A DNA stretch of 52,303 bases from a virus. The position numbers and the translations under genes are program-made. Location of the stretch: positions 1-52,303 of the IMG/VR virus record IMGVR_UViG_3300025669_000001; one strand, 5' to 3'. The notes under the pieces are model-generated. The model did not search any database and was not told the DNA's origin. It was given only the letters and a program-made list of their open reading frames with translations. Of the stretch, positions 29,271 through 38,022 are shown in pieces (within the stretch, counting starts at the first letter, position 1; the number at the start of each line of letters is the position of its first letter).

Positions 29271-29964
29271 TTTAAAAGTAGACTGGTGTAGTTATGAAGC
29301 CGCTAAATATGCTTGTTTGCATTGGCATTATTCAAAGTGTACGCCTCAATCTAAACAGGTGTGGATTGGCGTATGGGAGGACGATATTTTTATAGGTGTT
29401 GTGAGTTTTGGAAGATCATCAACTCCATATTTAGGAACGGCTTTTAATTTAGAAACAACGGAATGCGTAGAGTTAACAAGGATTGCATTAAACAAGCACA
29501 AAACGCAGGTGTCTAAGATAGTATCAATTTCATTTAAATTATTAAAAAAACAATCCCCAGGTATAAAATTGATAGTTTCTTTCGCCGATCCATTGCAAGG
29601 GCATTACGGTGGCATATATCAAGCCGGGAATTGGATATATATAGGAACTTCATCTTCAAATATTCAATACTTCTTTAGGAGTAAGTGGCGGAATGACTCT
29701 CCACTTATGCGTCACCTACAAAAGAATCCATTACAAAAAGATATATTGGAAAAAAGGAAAGTTCCGGGCAAACATAAATACTTAATGCCACTCAATAAGG
29801 AAATGAGAAAGCAAATTTTACTATTATCAAAACCATATCCGAAAGCAATTAAATGCCCCACAAGCATTGATAGTGATGCGACCAGCGACCAGCCGGGAGA
29901 AGGCGGTGTAAGTCCGACCGTGGGGCTCCATATAAAGACAGGGCAGGAAAAGATAGATGAGTAA
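29254..29964 (+). CDS. mom: Mom-like DNA adenine modification protein
   Basis: A 236-aa protein; ATG 29254 follows AAGGA. It matches the Mom family of phage Mu-type modification enzymes: HWHYSK (23-28), GVWEDDIFIGVVSFGR (39-54), ECVELTRIALNKH (70-82), VSFADPLQGHYGG and IYQAGNWIYIG (108-131), and the PLNKEMRKQILLLSKPYPK end. Mom is a GNAT-like enzyme that converts adenine in DNA to a bulky N6 derivative and so blocks many restriction enzymes. The protein has an extra tail of about 38 residues (about 199-236). It lies just before the terminase genes, so modification may occur before packaging. Overlaps the next gene by 8 bases. Confidence 0.88.
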   Translation: MQGKVNLKVDWCSYEAAKYACLHWHYSKCTPQSKQVWIGVWEDDIFIGVVSFGRSSTPYLGTAFNLETTECVELTRIALNKHKTQVSKIVSISFKLLKKQSPGIKLIVSFADPLQGHYGGIYQAGNWIYIGTSSSNIQYFFRSKWRNDSPLMRHLQKNPLQKDILEKRKVPGKHKYLMPLNKEMRKQILLLSKPYPKAIKCPTSIDSDATSDQPGEGGVSPTVGLHIKTGQEKIDE

Positions 29965-30427
29965 GAATACACCCAAAATAAACCAAACAGACCCACAAGC
30001 TAAGATCATTATTGATTGGGAAGAGTTTGAAAAGCTATGTGTAATACAAGCAACAGAGGTTGAAATAGCTGAATGGTTTGGGTGTACCGTGCAGACATTA
30101 AATGAGAAATGTAAAGAGTATTATTCTCTAACATTTCTTGAGGTCTTTAAAAAGAAATCTGCAAAAGGTAAATCTTCATTAAGGCGGGCGCAATTTGCAA
30201 CGGCTTTAGGGATTAAAGAAGACGGTAAGTTCACAATCAATCCCAATCCAACAATGCAGATATGGTTAGGCAAGCAACACCTTGGACAAAAGGATAGATC
30301 ACAGTTTTCAAATGATCCTGAACAGCCATTTAACCTGACCGCATTAGTGCGTGCTGGGGCTGAATGCAAGACGAAAGAAGAATTCGATAAAAAATATAAG
30401 AATAAGGGGAATAAAGAAAATGAGTAA
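29957..30427 (+). CDS. Small terminase subunit-like protein
   Basis: A 156-aa protein. An N-terminal helix-turn-helix (about 24-52: LCVIQATEVEIAEWFGCT) is followed by SLRRAQFATAL and NPTMQIWLGKQHLGQKDR, a combination typical of phage small terminase subunits that recognise packaging sites. It precedes the large terminase by five small genes. The family is inferred from memory and gene order. Confidence 0.65.
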   Translation: MSKNTPKINQTDPQAKIIIDWEEFEKLCVIQATEVEIAEWFGCTVQTLNEKCKEYYSLTFLEVFKKKSAKGKSSLRRAQFATALGIKEDGKFTINPNPTMQIWLGKQHLGQKDRSQFSNDPEQPFNLTALVRAGAECKTKEEFDKKYKNKGNKENE

Positions 30428-30926
30428 AAAGCTATGTCTCAATATCGGAGCCGGTGAAAACACTTTCAAGCATTACCCTACAGATGAATACGATTGTGAG
30501 AACATAGATCAACGCAACCTACCAGGGATTGACTATATATGTACAGTTGGGAAGTTGAGTTGTTATAAACGCTTCAAGAGAAACCAGTATGATTATATTC
30601 TTGCATCTCATATTATAGAACACTTCAATATGGATAAAACCGAATACGTATTAAGGGAATGGTTCAGAGTTCTAAAGTCAGGCGGAACAATAGAATTCAG
30701 AATGCCGAACCTTAAACAAATCATGCGTGAATACCTTGAACATGGACATGCACACCTTGCGTCTAAGCTTCTTTACGGCGATCAGGACTACTCGGGTAAC
30801 TTTCACTATGTTGCATTTGATGAAAGCTGCTTCCTTAGAATCTTACGTGATTTAGATGTTGAATTAGAGGTTTTGCAAATCGAGAAAGAAGGGACTAATA
30901 TGGTAATTTTTGTGAGGAAATTGTAA
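30420..30926 (+). CDS. SAM-dependent methyltransferase (COG4627/Methyltransf_11-like)
   Basis: A 168-aa protein from ATG 30420 (ATGA-type overlap). LCLNIGAGENTF (4-15) is the SAM loop, YDCENIDQRNL the acidic second strand, and YDYILASHIIEHF (about 54-66), LREWFRVLKSGGTIEFRMPN (about 76-95) are classical. This compact type often modifies small molecules or sugars; no DNA-recognition part is present. Its location between small and large terminase is unusual. Confidence 0.75.
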   Translation: MSKKLCLNIGAGENTFKHYPTDEYDCENIDQRNLPGIDYICTVGKLSCYKRFKRNQYDYILASHIIEHFNMDKTEYVLREWFRVLKSGGTIEFRMPNLKQIMREYLEHGHAHLASKLLYGDQDYSGNFHYVAFDESCFLRILRDLDVELEVLQIEKEGTNMVIFVRKL

Positions 30927-31162
30927 TGAAGAAACCATTCATGCCAAGCGAAAGAACTTCGCAATCCATTGATTTAATCAAGAAAGCAACTGAAGCTGAA
31001 ACCACAGGTGACGTAATCAAAAAGGCGGTTGCAGTGTATCGTTATTTCATGGAAGCATTACAGGGCGGTGCAGTTGTTACCATCATTAAGGATGACCAAG
31101 TCAATGAGGTTGTTTTCGATAAGAAGTTAACAGTAACGGGAGTAGCGAATGACAAAAGCTGA
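30926..31162 (+). CDS. Small ribbon-helix-helix-like regulator
   Basis: A 78-aa protein whose start overlaps the previous stop (TAATG). ERTSQSIDLIKKATEAETTGDVIKKAVAVYRYF fits a strand and two helices of RHH proteins, followed by GGAVVTIIKDD. Similar short regulators are common in phages. Target unknown. Confidence 0.6.
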   Translation: MKKPFMPSERTSQSIDLIKKATEAETTGDVIKKAVAVYRYFMEALQGGAVVTIIKDDQVNEVVFDKKLTVTGVANDKS

Positions 31163-31475
31163 AAAAGAAATCAAGATAGCGGAACTGAAGAAAGCTATTG
31201 AATCTCAAAGCGGTAAAATTAAATCTCTTGTCATCAAGAAAGAAGAACTTCAATTCGATTTAGCATGTCTGCTATGTTCATTTAGAGTCAAGGACAAAAT
31301 AGGCAACGGCAATGCAACTTACATTATTGATTCAATGTGCATGTACGATAAAGACAGAGTTGAATTAGTTGGCAGGCGTGTGCAGATGAATGATGTACCT
31401 GTCAAGAAATCGGAAATGATCTGGCAGTATTTGTCATATCCTGATAAGTTTACTTTGATTGAGAAGGGGAAATAA
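31149..31475 (+). CDS. Coiled-coil small protein, unknown
   Basis: A 108-aa protein; the first 45 residues form a Lys/Glu-rich amphipathic helix, the rest is beta-like. It overlaps its neighbours on both sides (14 bases before, TAATG after). Confidence 0.6.
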   Translation: MTKAEKEIKIAELKKAIESQSGKIKSLVIKKEELQFDLACLLCSFRVKDKIGNGNATYIIDSMCMYDKDRVELVGRRVQMNDVPVKKSEMIWQYLSYPDKFTLIEKGK

Positions 31476-31642
31476 TGGAAGTAAAAGAATTAATTGAGAT
31501 GCTTGAAGATTACCCTGAAGATTCAAAAGTCTTTGTTTGGGATGGACTTGACGATTGCCCCACAAGCAAAGTACACATAAGCAAAGTAGAGGATTTGATG
31601 TCAACGGAAGACGGAATTCTGATAGCTGACGTAATGTTTTAA
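31475..31642 (+). CDS. Small acidic protein, unknown
   Basis: A 55-aa protein starting MEVKELIEMLEDYPEDSKVFVWDG, coupled by TAATG. The start resembles the frequent phage motif of a helix plus P-D/E-x-x-V strand. Function unknown. Confidence 0.65.
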   Translation: MEVKELIEMLEDYPEDSKVFVWDGLDDCPTSKVHISKVEDLMSTEDGILIADVMF

Positions 31643-31657
31643 TAAGGAGAGAAAACA

Positions 31658-31849
31658 ATGATTTCAGTAACAATGAACGATGGAGAACATACACTACACA
31701 TAGATTATACAGATGAAACAATAGGCTTTACCGTTACTGGGCCAGAAAAGATGCAACTAGATTTCGGTTGCGATAAATCAGAGTGGATAGTTATAAATAA
31801 GTTTATTGATGCACAAATGAATCCACCCGCCCCCGCACATTTAAAGTAA
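31658..31849 (+). CDS. Small acidic protein, unknown
   Basis: A 63-aa beta-rich protein behind AAGGAGAGAAAACA, ending PPAPAHLK. No family recognised. The last early-type gene before the large terminase. Confidence 0.6.
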   Translation: MISVTMNDGEHTLHIDYTDETIGFTVTGPEKMQLDFGCDKSEWIVINKFIDAQMNPPAPAHLK

Positions 31850-31872
31850 TACAGAATAAGGAACAACGTTCT

Positions 31873-33426
31873 TTGGAATGGGAAGATGTACAACTAGCAA
31901 AAGCACTAACAAGTGATTGGAATGTACTTGCATATGATGGGTTTGGAATAAGGCTTGACGATCAGCAACAGGAAGCCTTATATTTAATCCAACACAACAA
32001 GTATACAGAGATCCATTCAGGCCATGCGAGGGGCAAAGATTATTTAGCTGCTGCTGCTGGCCTATGCTTCCTTAATTGTTTCAGTCCTTCAAAGGTTATC
32101 TGTACAGGGCCGACTAAGTTCCAAGCTGTCAATATCAATATGGCTGAAGTGTCGAGCATTTATCGTAATTCCAAAATACCATTACCAGGAACACTTTTAG
32201 CAACCCGCCTTGATATGCCTGCCCTTGACGAATATGGGAATCTCACAGGCGAGAGAGAAACCAATCATTTCCTCACCGCATTTAAAGCAAATGACCATGC
32301 AATTGAAAACTGGACAGGCTTTCATTCCCCAAACACATTCGTAATAGCCACAGAGGCCTCAGGGCTTGACGATAGAGTGTTTAACGATGGCATAGAAGGG
32401 TTAATGACCGGAGAGAACCCTAAGTGTCTCCTAGTCCACAATCCGCACCATAGAAGCGGTGGAGCATACAAGGCATATCGCAGTAAGTTTTATGTATCAG
32501 TTGAATTATCATGTCTAGATGCGCCTAATGTATTAAGTAAAACCTATGGCATTAAAGGTCAGGTTGGTTGGGATTATGTTGCAGAGCGTGTCGAGCGTTG
32601 GTGTGATCCTGTAAAAGAAACTGAGATGTGCGAAGAGGAATACGATTTCACTTTCGAGCTTCCCGGTGTCGGTAATCATTGGAGACCTAACGATGATTTC
32701 CTTGTAAAGATTATGGGGAAATATCCCAGAGAAGATTCAGATCAAGTCATTCCTTCAGGTTGGTTAGATTTGGCACATGACCGATGGGATGAAGTAATGG
32801 AGGACTACGAACTCCACGAAGATGATGCGCATAGAACACCGTTAAAATTAGGCGTGGATGTTGCGGGTGGTGGAGTTGATAAAACGATTGCAACTTTCAG
32901 GCGTGGCAATGTCGTAGAGAAGATGGTTAACTGGCCTAAGCCTGCTGATATGAGATACATTCACCCCAACACTTTAGGTCACATAAAAAATAGCTTGACA
33001 GATTCACAAGATATAGGTTATATTGATGCGATAGGTGAAGGTGCAGGAGTTTTCCAGTTTGGCGTTGCGGACGGTCTTAATCTTGTCTGTGTCAAGGGAA
33101 GCGAGAGCGCAAAGGGTTTAACTTGTATGCATGAAGTGAAAACCTTTTTTAAGATGAGATCCTATTTGATTTGGGCGATTAGAGACGCCTTAGATCCTAA
33201 GATTGGGTACAACTTAGCACTACCAAGAAACGAAGAACTAGTTGAGGAACTAACATCATACAAGATCAAGAGACGTATGAGTGATGGTAGTATTTTGTTA
33301 GACCAAAGCGAGGATATAAAAGAGCGTATAGGAAGAAGCCCAGATTGGACTAGTTCATTGTCAATGACTTTCTTCCAAGATGCGAATACAGATCTATACA
33401 TGATAGGCGGAGGAAACAGAAAATGA
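31873..33426 (+). CDS. terL: Terminase large subunit
   Basis: A 517-aa protein starting at TTG 31873; AAGGA lies 10 bases upstream and no ATG fits. It is the packaging motor ATPase and nuclease. Walker A HSGHARGKD (48-56), a Walker B-type strand FVIATEASG (156-164), coupling region LLVHNP, and the nuclease domain opening LKLGVDVAGGGVDKT with Asp329, then YIDAIGEGAGV. The overall pattern is that of terminases found with DUF935 (Mu gp29-like) portals. Its stop overlaps the portal start by ATGA. Confidence 0.9.
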   Translation: MEWEDVQLAKALTSDWNVLAYDGFGIRLDDQQQEALYLIQHNKYTEIHSGHARGKDYLAAAAGLCFLNCFSPSKVICTGPTKFQAVNINMAEVSSIYRNSKIPLPGTLLATRLDMPALDEYGNLTGERETNHFLTAFKANDHAIENWTGFHSPNTFVIATEASGLDDRVFNDGIEGLMTGENPKCLLVHNPHHRSGGAYKAYRSKFYVSVELSCLDAPNVLSKTYGIKGQVGWDYVAERVERWCDPVKETEMCEEEYDFTFELPGVGNHWRPNDDFLVKIMGKYPREDSDQVIPSGWLDLAHDRWDEVMEDYELHEDDAHRTPLKLGVDVAGGGVDKTIATFRRGNVVEKMVNWPKPADMRYIHPNTLGHIKNSLTDSQDIGYIDAIGEGAGVFQFGVADGLNLVCVKGSESAKGLTCMHEVKTFFKMRSYLIWAIRDALDPKIGYNLALPRNEELVEELTSYKIKRRMSDGSILLDQSEDIKERIGRSPDWTSSLSMTFFQDANTDLYMIGGGNRK

Positions 33427-34772
33427 CAGGTACAATTTTAAGCAGAATGCGTGGAGTACCAGAACCTAAAGCAAAAGAAACCAACACAGCAAGAACCCAA
33501 AAGATTTCAGGACAGTCAAGGCATTCATTTCAATGTAGATTAGGCGAGGACATGAGCAAGCCTAAATACATGATTGATGTTAAGTATATTGACAAGATGA
33601 GAGCGTTACTTCCTTTCATGGATGTTATACCAAGTGCGTACAACCGACTGATAGGAAAGTTTAATTTTGAAAGCACTAATCCGCAAGTTGAAACATTCCT
33701 TAACGATCTGTACAAATCAATTCAGGTGAATGACTTTTCGCTTTCATGGCCTACATTTCAACAACAACTTGTTGACTCCTGCATTGCAAAAGGTTTCGGA
33801 GTTGGTGAAGGTGTTAGACTTGGAAAAAATGTAGCATGGGATTACCTGAAGAACATCAATGCGAACTGTATCGGATTGCACAACACTGAAGAACGGTATC
33901 ATCTTGGAATGGTTGACAATTTCAATCGGGTTGAAACATTCAAAGACATGGATCTGATATATTATTTAGCAACTGATTTAAGGGACGGTTATCCATTAGG
34001 GTATTCAATCTATCATGGTATGCCTTGGATGCTTTCGATTTTAGAACATCTATATCAGTCTATCAGCAACATGTCGTGGCGTACAGCAGATCCATCTTTT
34101 ATAATCTCAGTAACAGGCGGGAAACCTGAAGGATCAGGTGGCGACATAAACAAAATGATGAAAGCAACAAATACCGCCGCCAGTGCAATGAGAGATCAGA
34201 TAAAAGAGATTATGGAAACTAAACTTTATGGCGGTACTCGTGATGCGTTTGCCGGATTACCATATGGTGCAGAGTTAAAGATTGAAACGCTTGGAGCAGG
34301 TGGAGAGGAAATGGTCAAGGCTTTACAGTTCCCAATCGAAGAAATGATTAAGCCATGTATCGGTAAATCTGCATTACCTGATTGGCTATTCGGTTACAAC
34401 TATGGAAGGACTGAGGCGTTAAGCAATAATCAGATTATCATATTAACAGAGAACGTAAAAGCTTATCGTGATGGACTAGATCCAATCGTAGGTCGGTTCT
34501 TTGGTGATGCTTTGGTAATGGCTGGTTACATTGGTACTGATTGGTCTTTTAAGTGGGAACCCATCGGGTTACATGATAAACTTGATGAAGCACAAACGGA
34601 ACTGAGGAAAGCACAAGCCGAGAAAATCAGATGGGAAACTGCACTCTCTAAATTTGACATGGGCGTATTCAGTTTTGAACAACTTGAAATTGAATTAGGC
34701 GTGAAGTTCACAGCAGCCGAAATCCAGAAAATTCAAACTGGTTTAATCATGAAGAATGCGGGCTTGAAATAA
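33423..34772 (+). CDS. Portal protein (Mu gp29/DUF935-like)
   Basis: A 449-aa protein coupled to terL. LPFMDVIPSAYNRLIGKF and the later YYLATDLRDGYPLGYSIYHG, AMRDQIKEIM...LPYGAELKIETLGAG, LPDWLFGYNYGRTEALSNNQ follow the portal fold (stem and wing). It would form the dodecameric ring through which DNA enters. The C-terminal helices (about 395-445) bind neighbours. Directly behind it begins an accessory gene block with promoter 7. Confidence 0.85.
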   Translation: MTGTILSRMRGVPEPKAKETNTARTQKISGQSRHSFQCRLGEDMSKPKYMIDVKYIDKMRALLPFMDVIPSAYNRLIGKFNFESTNPQVETFLNDLYKSIQVNDFSLSWPTFQQQLVDSCIAKGFGVGEGVRLGKNVAWDYLKNINANCIGLHNTEERYHLGMVDNFNRVETFKDMDLIYYLATDLRDGYPLGYSIYHGMPWMLSILEHLYQSISNMSWRTADPSFIISVTGGKPEGSGGDINKMMKATNTAASAMRDQIKEIMETKLYGGTRDAFAGLPYGAELKIETLGAGGEEMVKALQFPIEEMIKPCIGKSALPDWLFGYNYGRTEALSNNQIIILTENVKAYRDGLDPIVGRFFGDALVMAGYIGTDWSFKWEPIGLHDKLDEAQTELRKAQAEKIRWETALSKFDMGVFSFEQLEIELGVKFTAAEIQKIQTGLIMKNAGLK

Positions 34773-34775
34773 CGC

Positions 34776-34804
34776 TTGACATTCTTGTTAATAATTATTA
34801 TATT
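34776..34804 (+). promoter_or_regulatory. Promoter 7 (TTGACA, 17 bp, TATATT)
   Basis: The -35 box TTGACA 34776-34781 begins 3 bases after the portal stop; spacer TTCTTGTTAATAATTAT and TATATT 34799-34804. The perfect palindrome TAATAATTATTA (34789-34800) overlaps the -10 box and may be an operator. It differs from promoter 8 by one base over the 29. Confidence 0.85.
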
Positions 34805-34848
34805 GATAGGTAGATTGATAATTAATCATGAGATGAGGGATATTTAAG

Positions 34849-35166
34849 ATGGAAATATTAGAAAAATTGTTAACTCCGTGCGAAGCAGCTAAAATGTTGG
34901 GCTATCATGAAGAGTATATTCGAGCGATGTTTAGGGATGGCACCAGGTTGAAAGGATACAAAAAGGGACATGCGGTTTTTACGACCCCGGAAGACATAAA
35001 CATTTTCAAGAAAGCGAGAAAGGAAGTTTATAAAAGGAGAGGTGAAATGATGGACACCTCAGAGTACAAAGACGGCAACATAAAAACCCGCACGGCTCTT
35101 ATAGGTGGACTTTGGAAAAAGGTAATTGATGAAATTAGACAAGCCGAAGCAGAGGCTCTTTTGTAG
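34849..35166 (+). CDS. Helix-turn-helix DNA-binding protein
   Basis: A 105-aa protein. LLTPCEAAKMLGYHEEYIRAMFRDG (about 7-31) is a MerR/excisionase-type winged helix-turn-helix, followed by KGYKKGHAVFTTPEDI as the wing. The C-terminal helices are charged. It has its own promoter inside the head operon, so it is probably expressed out of phase with head genes and may regulate phage or host promoters, perhaps its own. Confidence 0.65.
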   Translation: MEILEKLLTPCEAAKMLGYHEEYIRAMFRDGTRLKGYKKGHAVFTTPEDINIFKKARKEVYKRRGEMMDTSEYKDGNIKTRTALIGGLWKKVIDEIRQAEAEALL

Positions 35167-35225
35167 TAGTCAAAGATTCTCATAACAATACGGTAGAATG
35201 TTCAAAGGGTGATTGATAATTAAAT

Positions 35226-35582
35226 ATGAAATATAATCCACACATAAGGCACAACCCAATAGACACTAATGTTTTTTACAGATTCTATAAGAACGCCATG
35301 ACTAAGAAAACAAAAGTAACAGATATTACCTTTACCTTCCCAAACGATGAAAGCATAAACATGGGTGACGGTACAATGTTTATACCAAGAGACATGAGGA
35401 CATTTAAAATGATACTCGCAATAACAATAAACTTAGTGTTGCTTTCAGGTTTAACGTTTTGTACATTGTTTGTACTGGCAATGGGTAGTTCGTTAATGAT
35501 CGGGATTGCCTTTGTTGTGGATTTAGCGTATGTCCTGAATGTGATATTGTATGTGATTCCGCATTTTAAAAAAGGTAAGTAG
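35226..35582 (+). CDS. Two-helix membrane protein, unknown
   Basis: A 118-aa protein with a soluble N-terminal half and hydrophobic segments at about 63-84 and 89-111. It is placed between the HTH gene and MuF. Probably an accessory protein acting in the host membrane. Confidence 0.6.
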   Translation: MKYNPHIRHNPIDTNVFYRFYKNAMTKKTKVTDITFTFPNDESINMGDGTMFIPRDMRTFKMILAITINLVLLSGLTFCTLFVLAMGSSLMIGIAFVVDLAYVLNVILYVIPHFKKGK

Positions 35583-35584
35583 AA

Positions 35585-36631
35585 ATGTTCAACATGACTA
35601 ACCAAGCTTTAAAACTGTACAGCATTGAAAAGGGAATGATAGTTCCTGAATTCCATGATCCAAATTGCGGTTGCTATTCTAAATTTGTTAGCAAAGTAAT
35701 TGCACGTAACCACAGGAACAAAGCCGTTAACGATCTTGTAAAAGAATACTTCAACATCTACATGGATGAAGTTGAAATTTACGAGACTGAATTGTTAAAA
35801 GTTTTAGGCCTTCCATCACTGAATGCAGTACGTGCAGACTTTGCGAGTAAGCAGGTTGATGAAGTTTATGTTGCACCTGAAAACTGGCAGGGCAAGACGG
35901 ACGCTGTACTGAAAGGCTGGTATCAATCCATTGCACTAGATCCCGACAAGTTCCCTACAATGGCTCTCACTGGTTATTCTATAGGATTACAGAAAACGCA
36001 GGAACGCATTATAATGGCAACGCCTGCTGATAAAATAGATGAAGTTAGAATTAACGCTATATTCGCACAACCAAGCAGCGAGTCAGTTCAGAGAATAGTT
36101 ACACAGGGACAGAGTAGATTAAAGACCAAGACACTCGTTGACTTCCAGAAAATCATCAATCAAGAGATTATAACAGGTGTTGCAAACAACCAAACGCCAA
36201 TGTACATCGCAAGACAGATTCACCGCAGAGTCGGAGAGGGTCGTGCGTGGGATTGGTTAAGATTCACACGTTCGGAAATTGTTTTAGCATATGAAAGGGC
36301 TTATAACGATCAGGCAAATAAGCAAGGCATTAACTACGATAGGTGGTCAACTAGCTCTAATCCTTGTCTTATTTGCAGCCCTTTAAACAATCATGTATGG
36401 AAGCGTGGAGAAGGGCCAGAACCAGTGTCGAACACACACCCGAACTGTTATTGTATTCGCATTCCCCTATTTACATGGTCTGGCACAATTCAAAACAAAT
36501 GGAACATCGAAAGCCCCTACGGAAAAGGTATGAAGATTGAAATAGGCTACTTCCACGCAATGCATATTCAGAATGAGGTTGATAGATTGAAGGCACTTGA
36601 AAAGTTGTTTCAAATTAAGATAATGGTATAG
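35585..36631 (+). CDS. MuF-like head morphogenesis protein
   Basis: A 348-aa protein. Residues about 220-295 match the MuF (gpF/gp7) domain: WLRFTRSEIVLAYERAYND, WSTSSNPCLICSPLNNHVW (Cys pair) and THPNCYCIRIPLF. Members sit in the head next to the portal in SPP1/Mu-type phages. The 170-residue N-terminal helical part is family-typical. Normal size. Confidence 0.8.
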   Translation: MFNMTNQALKLYSIEKGMIVPEFHDPNCGCYSKFVSKVIARNHRNKAVNDLVKEYFNIYMDEVEIYETELLKVLGLPSLNAVRADFASKQVDEVYVAPENWQGKTDAVLKGWYQSIALDPDKFPTMALTGYSIGLQKTQERIIMATPADKIDEVRINAIFAQPSSESVQRIVTQGQSRLKTKTLVDFQKIINQEIITGVANNQTPMYIARQIHRRVGEGRAWDWLRFTRSEIVLAYERAYNDQANKQGINYDRWSTSSNPCLICSPLNNHVWKRGEGPEPVSNTHPNCYCIRIPLFTWSGTIQNKWNIESPYGKGMKIEIGYFHAMHIQNEVDRLKALEKLFQIKIMV

Positions 36632-36640
36632 GGGTTAATT

Positions 36641-36856
36641 ATGGATGATTATACTTTTAAAAACGGACAGAAATTTAAGGCTATGTATTTATCTGATGGG
36701 GTCAGTATTACAGTTGGCGAACATGGCTTTGAAAAAATATTGGTTGTGATGGAGTCAGGTCAAATGGCTGGCGTTCATTGGTTTGTAGTATGGAAAGATG
36801 GAAAGCTATTTGGCAAGTACAATGGCGCACTGGTTGAGACTGTTTTATTTTTATAG
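36641..36856 (+). CDS. Small protein, unknown
   Basis: A 71-aa beta-rich protein behind AGGGGTTAATT. No motif. It lies 1 base ahead of promoter 8 and may end the MuF transcript. Confidence 0.55.
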   Translation: MDDYTFKNGQKFKAMYLSDGVSITVGEHGFEKILVVMESGQMAGVHWFVVWKDGKLFGKYNGALVETVLFL

Positions 36857-36857
36857 C

Positions 36858-36886
36858 TTGACATTCTTGTTAATAATTATTACATT
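36858..36886 (+). promoter_or_regulatory. Promoter 8 (TTGACA, 17 bp, TACATT)
   Basis: The -35 box TTGACA 36858-36863, spacer identical to promoter 7 with the palindrome TAATAATTATTA at 36871-36882, and TACATT 36881-36886. It opens the second accessory block. Confidence 0.85.
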
Positions 36887-36917
36887 GAAGGTACATGTTA
36901 ATTAAGCGAGGTGAATT

Positions 36918-37112
36918 ATGTTACTATCTATCGGTAAAGCAATTTTAATTTGTGTCACAGTGAGCAGCACATTCAGGGCTATATCTGCTATGTTTTGTTT
37001 ATCTAGTAGTAGAATCGACCCTGCTGAATTTTTGACAGATGCGATAAAGCGTACCTTATTTCTATACCCAGCCCTCTTGTGGGGATTCGTGTATTTTTTA
37101 ATTCTATCTTAA
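36918..37112 (+). CDS. Small membrane protein, unknown
   Basis: A 64-aa protein behind GCGAGGTGAATT with hydrophobic segments at about 3-28 and 46-62. First gene after promoter 8; function unknown. Confidence 0.55.
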   Translation: MLLSIGKAILICVTVSSTFRAISAMFCLSSSRIDPAEFLTDAIKRTLFLYPALLWGFVYFLILS

Positions 37113-37125
37113 CGAGGGGTTGACC

Positions 37126-37419
37126 ATGCATATTGACGGAAATAAATTAGCGCACATGGCAGATGTAAACTTTTTATTGGGACGATCCATGAAGTCAGGT
37201 GGAATGAGTCTTAGTAGCGAACGTGATACAGGTATTTCAAGTAATTCCATAGTTGCAATAGCGTACGGGATTGGGGAACTTTCACAACAAGAGTTGCCAT
37301 CTGATTCTAATGATTTGCAGGCTTGTAGGAATATGTGGCACAAGTTACCTGGTCACAGACAAACAGAAGATGCAATTCAGGCAATGGTGAATGCTGAAAA
37401 TTTTAAGGATAAGAAATGA
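37126..37419 (+). CDS. Small soluble protein, unknown
   Basis: A 97-aa protein; ATG 37126 follows GAGGGG at suitable distance. Ser/Gly-rich first half (GGMSLSSERDTGISSNSI), helical second half. No family recognised. Overlaps the next gene by ATGA. Confidence 0.55.
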   Translation: MHIDGNKLAHMADVNFLLGRSMKSGGMSLSSERDTGISSNSIVAIAYGIGELSQQELPSDSNDLQACRNMWHKLPGHRQTEDAIQAMVNAENFKDKK

Positions 37420-37616
37420 AAATAAACATAAGTAATAAAAGTAAATTCGCAATTGCCATAATGTTATGTATCTCGATAGCTGGTGCAATTGACTACTTCA
37501 TTCCAAAGTGTACGGTATTTGTCGGGGTTGTTTTAGGTGTAATAATGGCTGTCCTATTTTTTGAAATTATAAGTATAACCACTAAGGAAGTCGGGGGGAG
37601 TGATGGAGAGAATTAG
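37416..37616 (+). CDS. Two-helix membrane protein, unknown
   Basis: A 66-aa protein with hydrophobic segments at about 11-27 and 33-54. Short loops, charged ends. Accessory membrane protein of unknown role, coupled to genes on both sides. Confidence 0.55.
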   Translation: MKINISNKSKFAIAIMLCISIAGAIDYFIPKCTVFVGVVLGVIMAVLFFEIISITTKEVGGSDGEN

Positions 37617-37932
37617 AACCGACAGATTTGAGCATTTGCCAACGGGTAATTTTAGGGAGGCACTGGACAAGTTAATCGGATCAGGCGAAAAGGTTGATGG
37701 TGTTGTAAGGTTTTCAAGTCAACCCGCAATATCATTTGAGATAGTCGATAGATGCAAAGATAACGATACTGAAATCCAACCTACTGTAATCCATTTCGAC
37801 AATCCAGATGTAACGATTAGATACGAGTTGGGTTTGTGGTCATGGATTAAAGTCAAGTGCAAGATGTTGAAAAACACAGTACATAATTCAATATTAAGGC
37901 TGGGACATTTGATTAAGAAAGAGGGGGAATGA
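37603..37932 (+). CDS. Small protein, unknown
   Basis: A 109-aa protein starting at ATG 37603 within the end of the previous gene (GTG 37600 is also possible). Mixed alpha/beta with a basic C-terminal helix. No motif. Confidence 0.55.
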   Translation: MERIRTDRFEHLPTGNFREALDKLIGSGEKVDGVVRFSSQPAISFEIVDRCKDNDTEIQPTVIHFDNPDVTIRYELGLWSWIKVKCKMLKNTVHNSILRLGHLIKKEGE

Positions 37933-38022
37933 TGAATCTTAAAGACCATGCAAAAGAACTTGAACATATGAGGTATACACTATGAAAATACTGTTTTTTA
38001 TTGCTCGAATTAAAGGATTACG

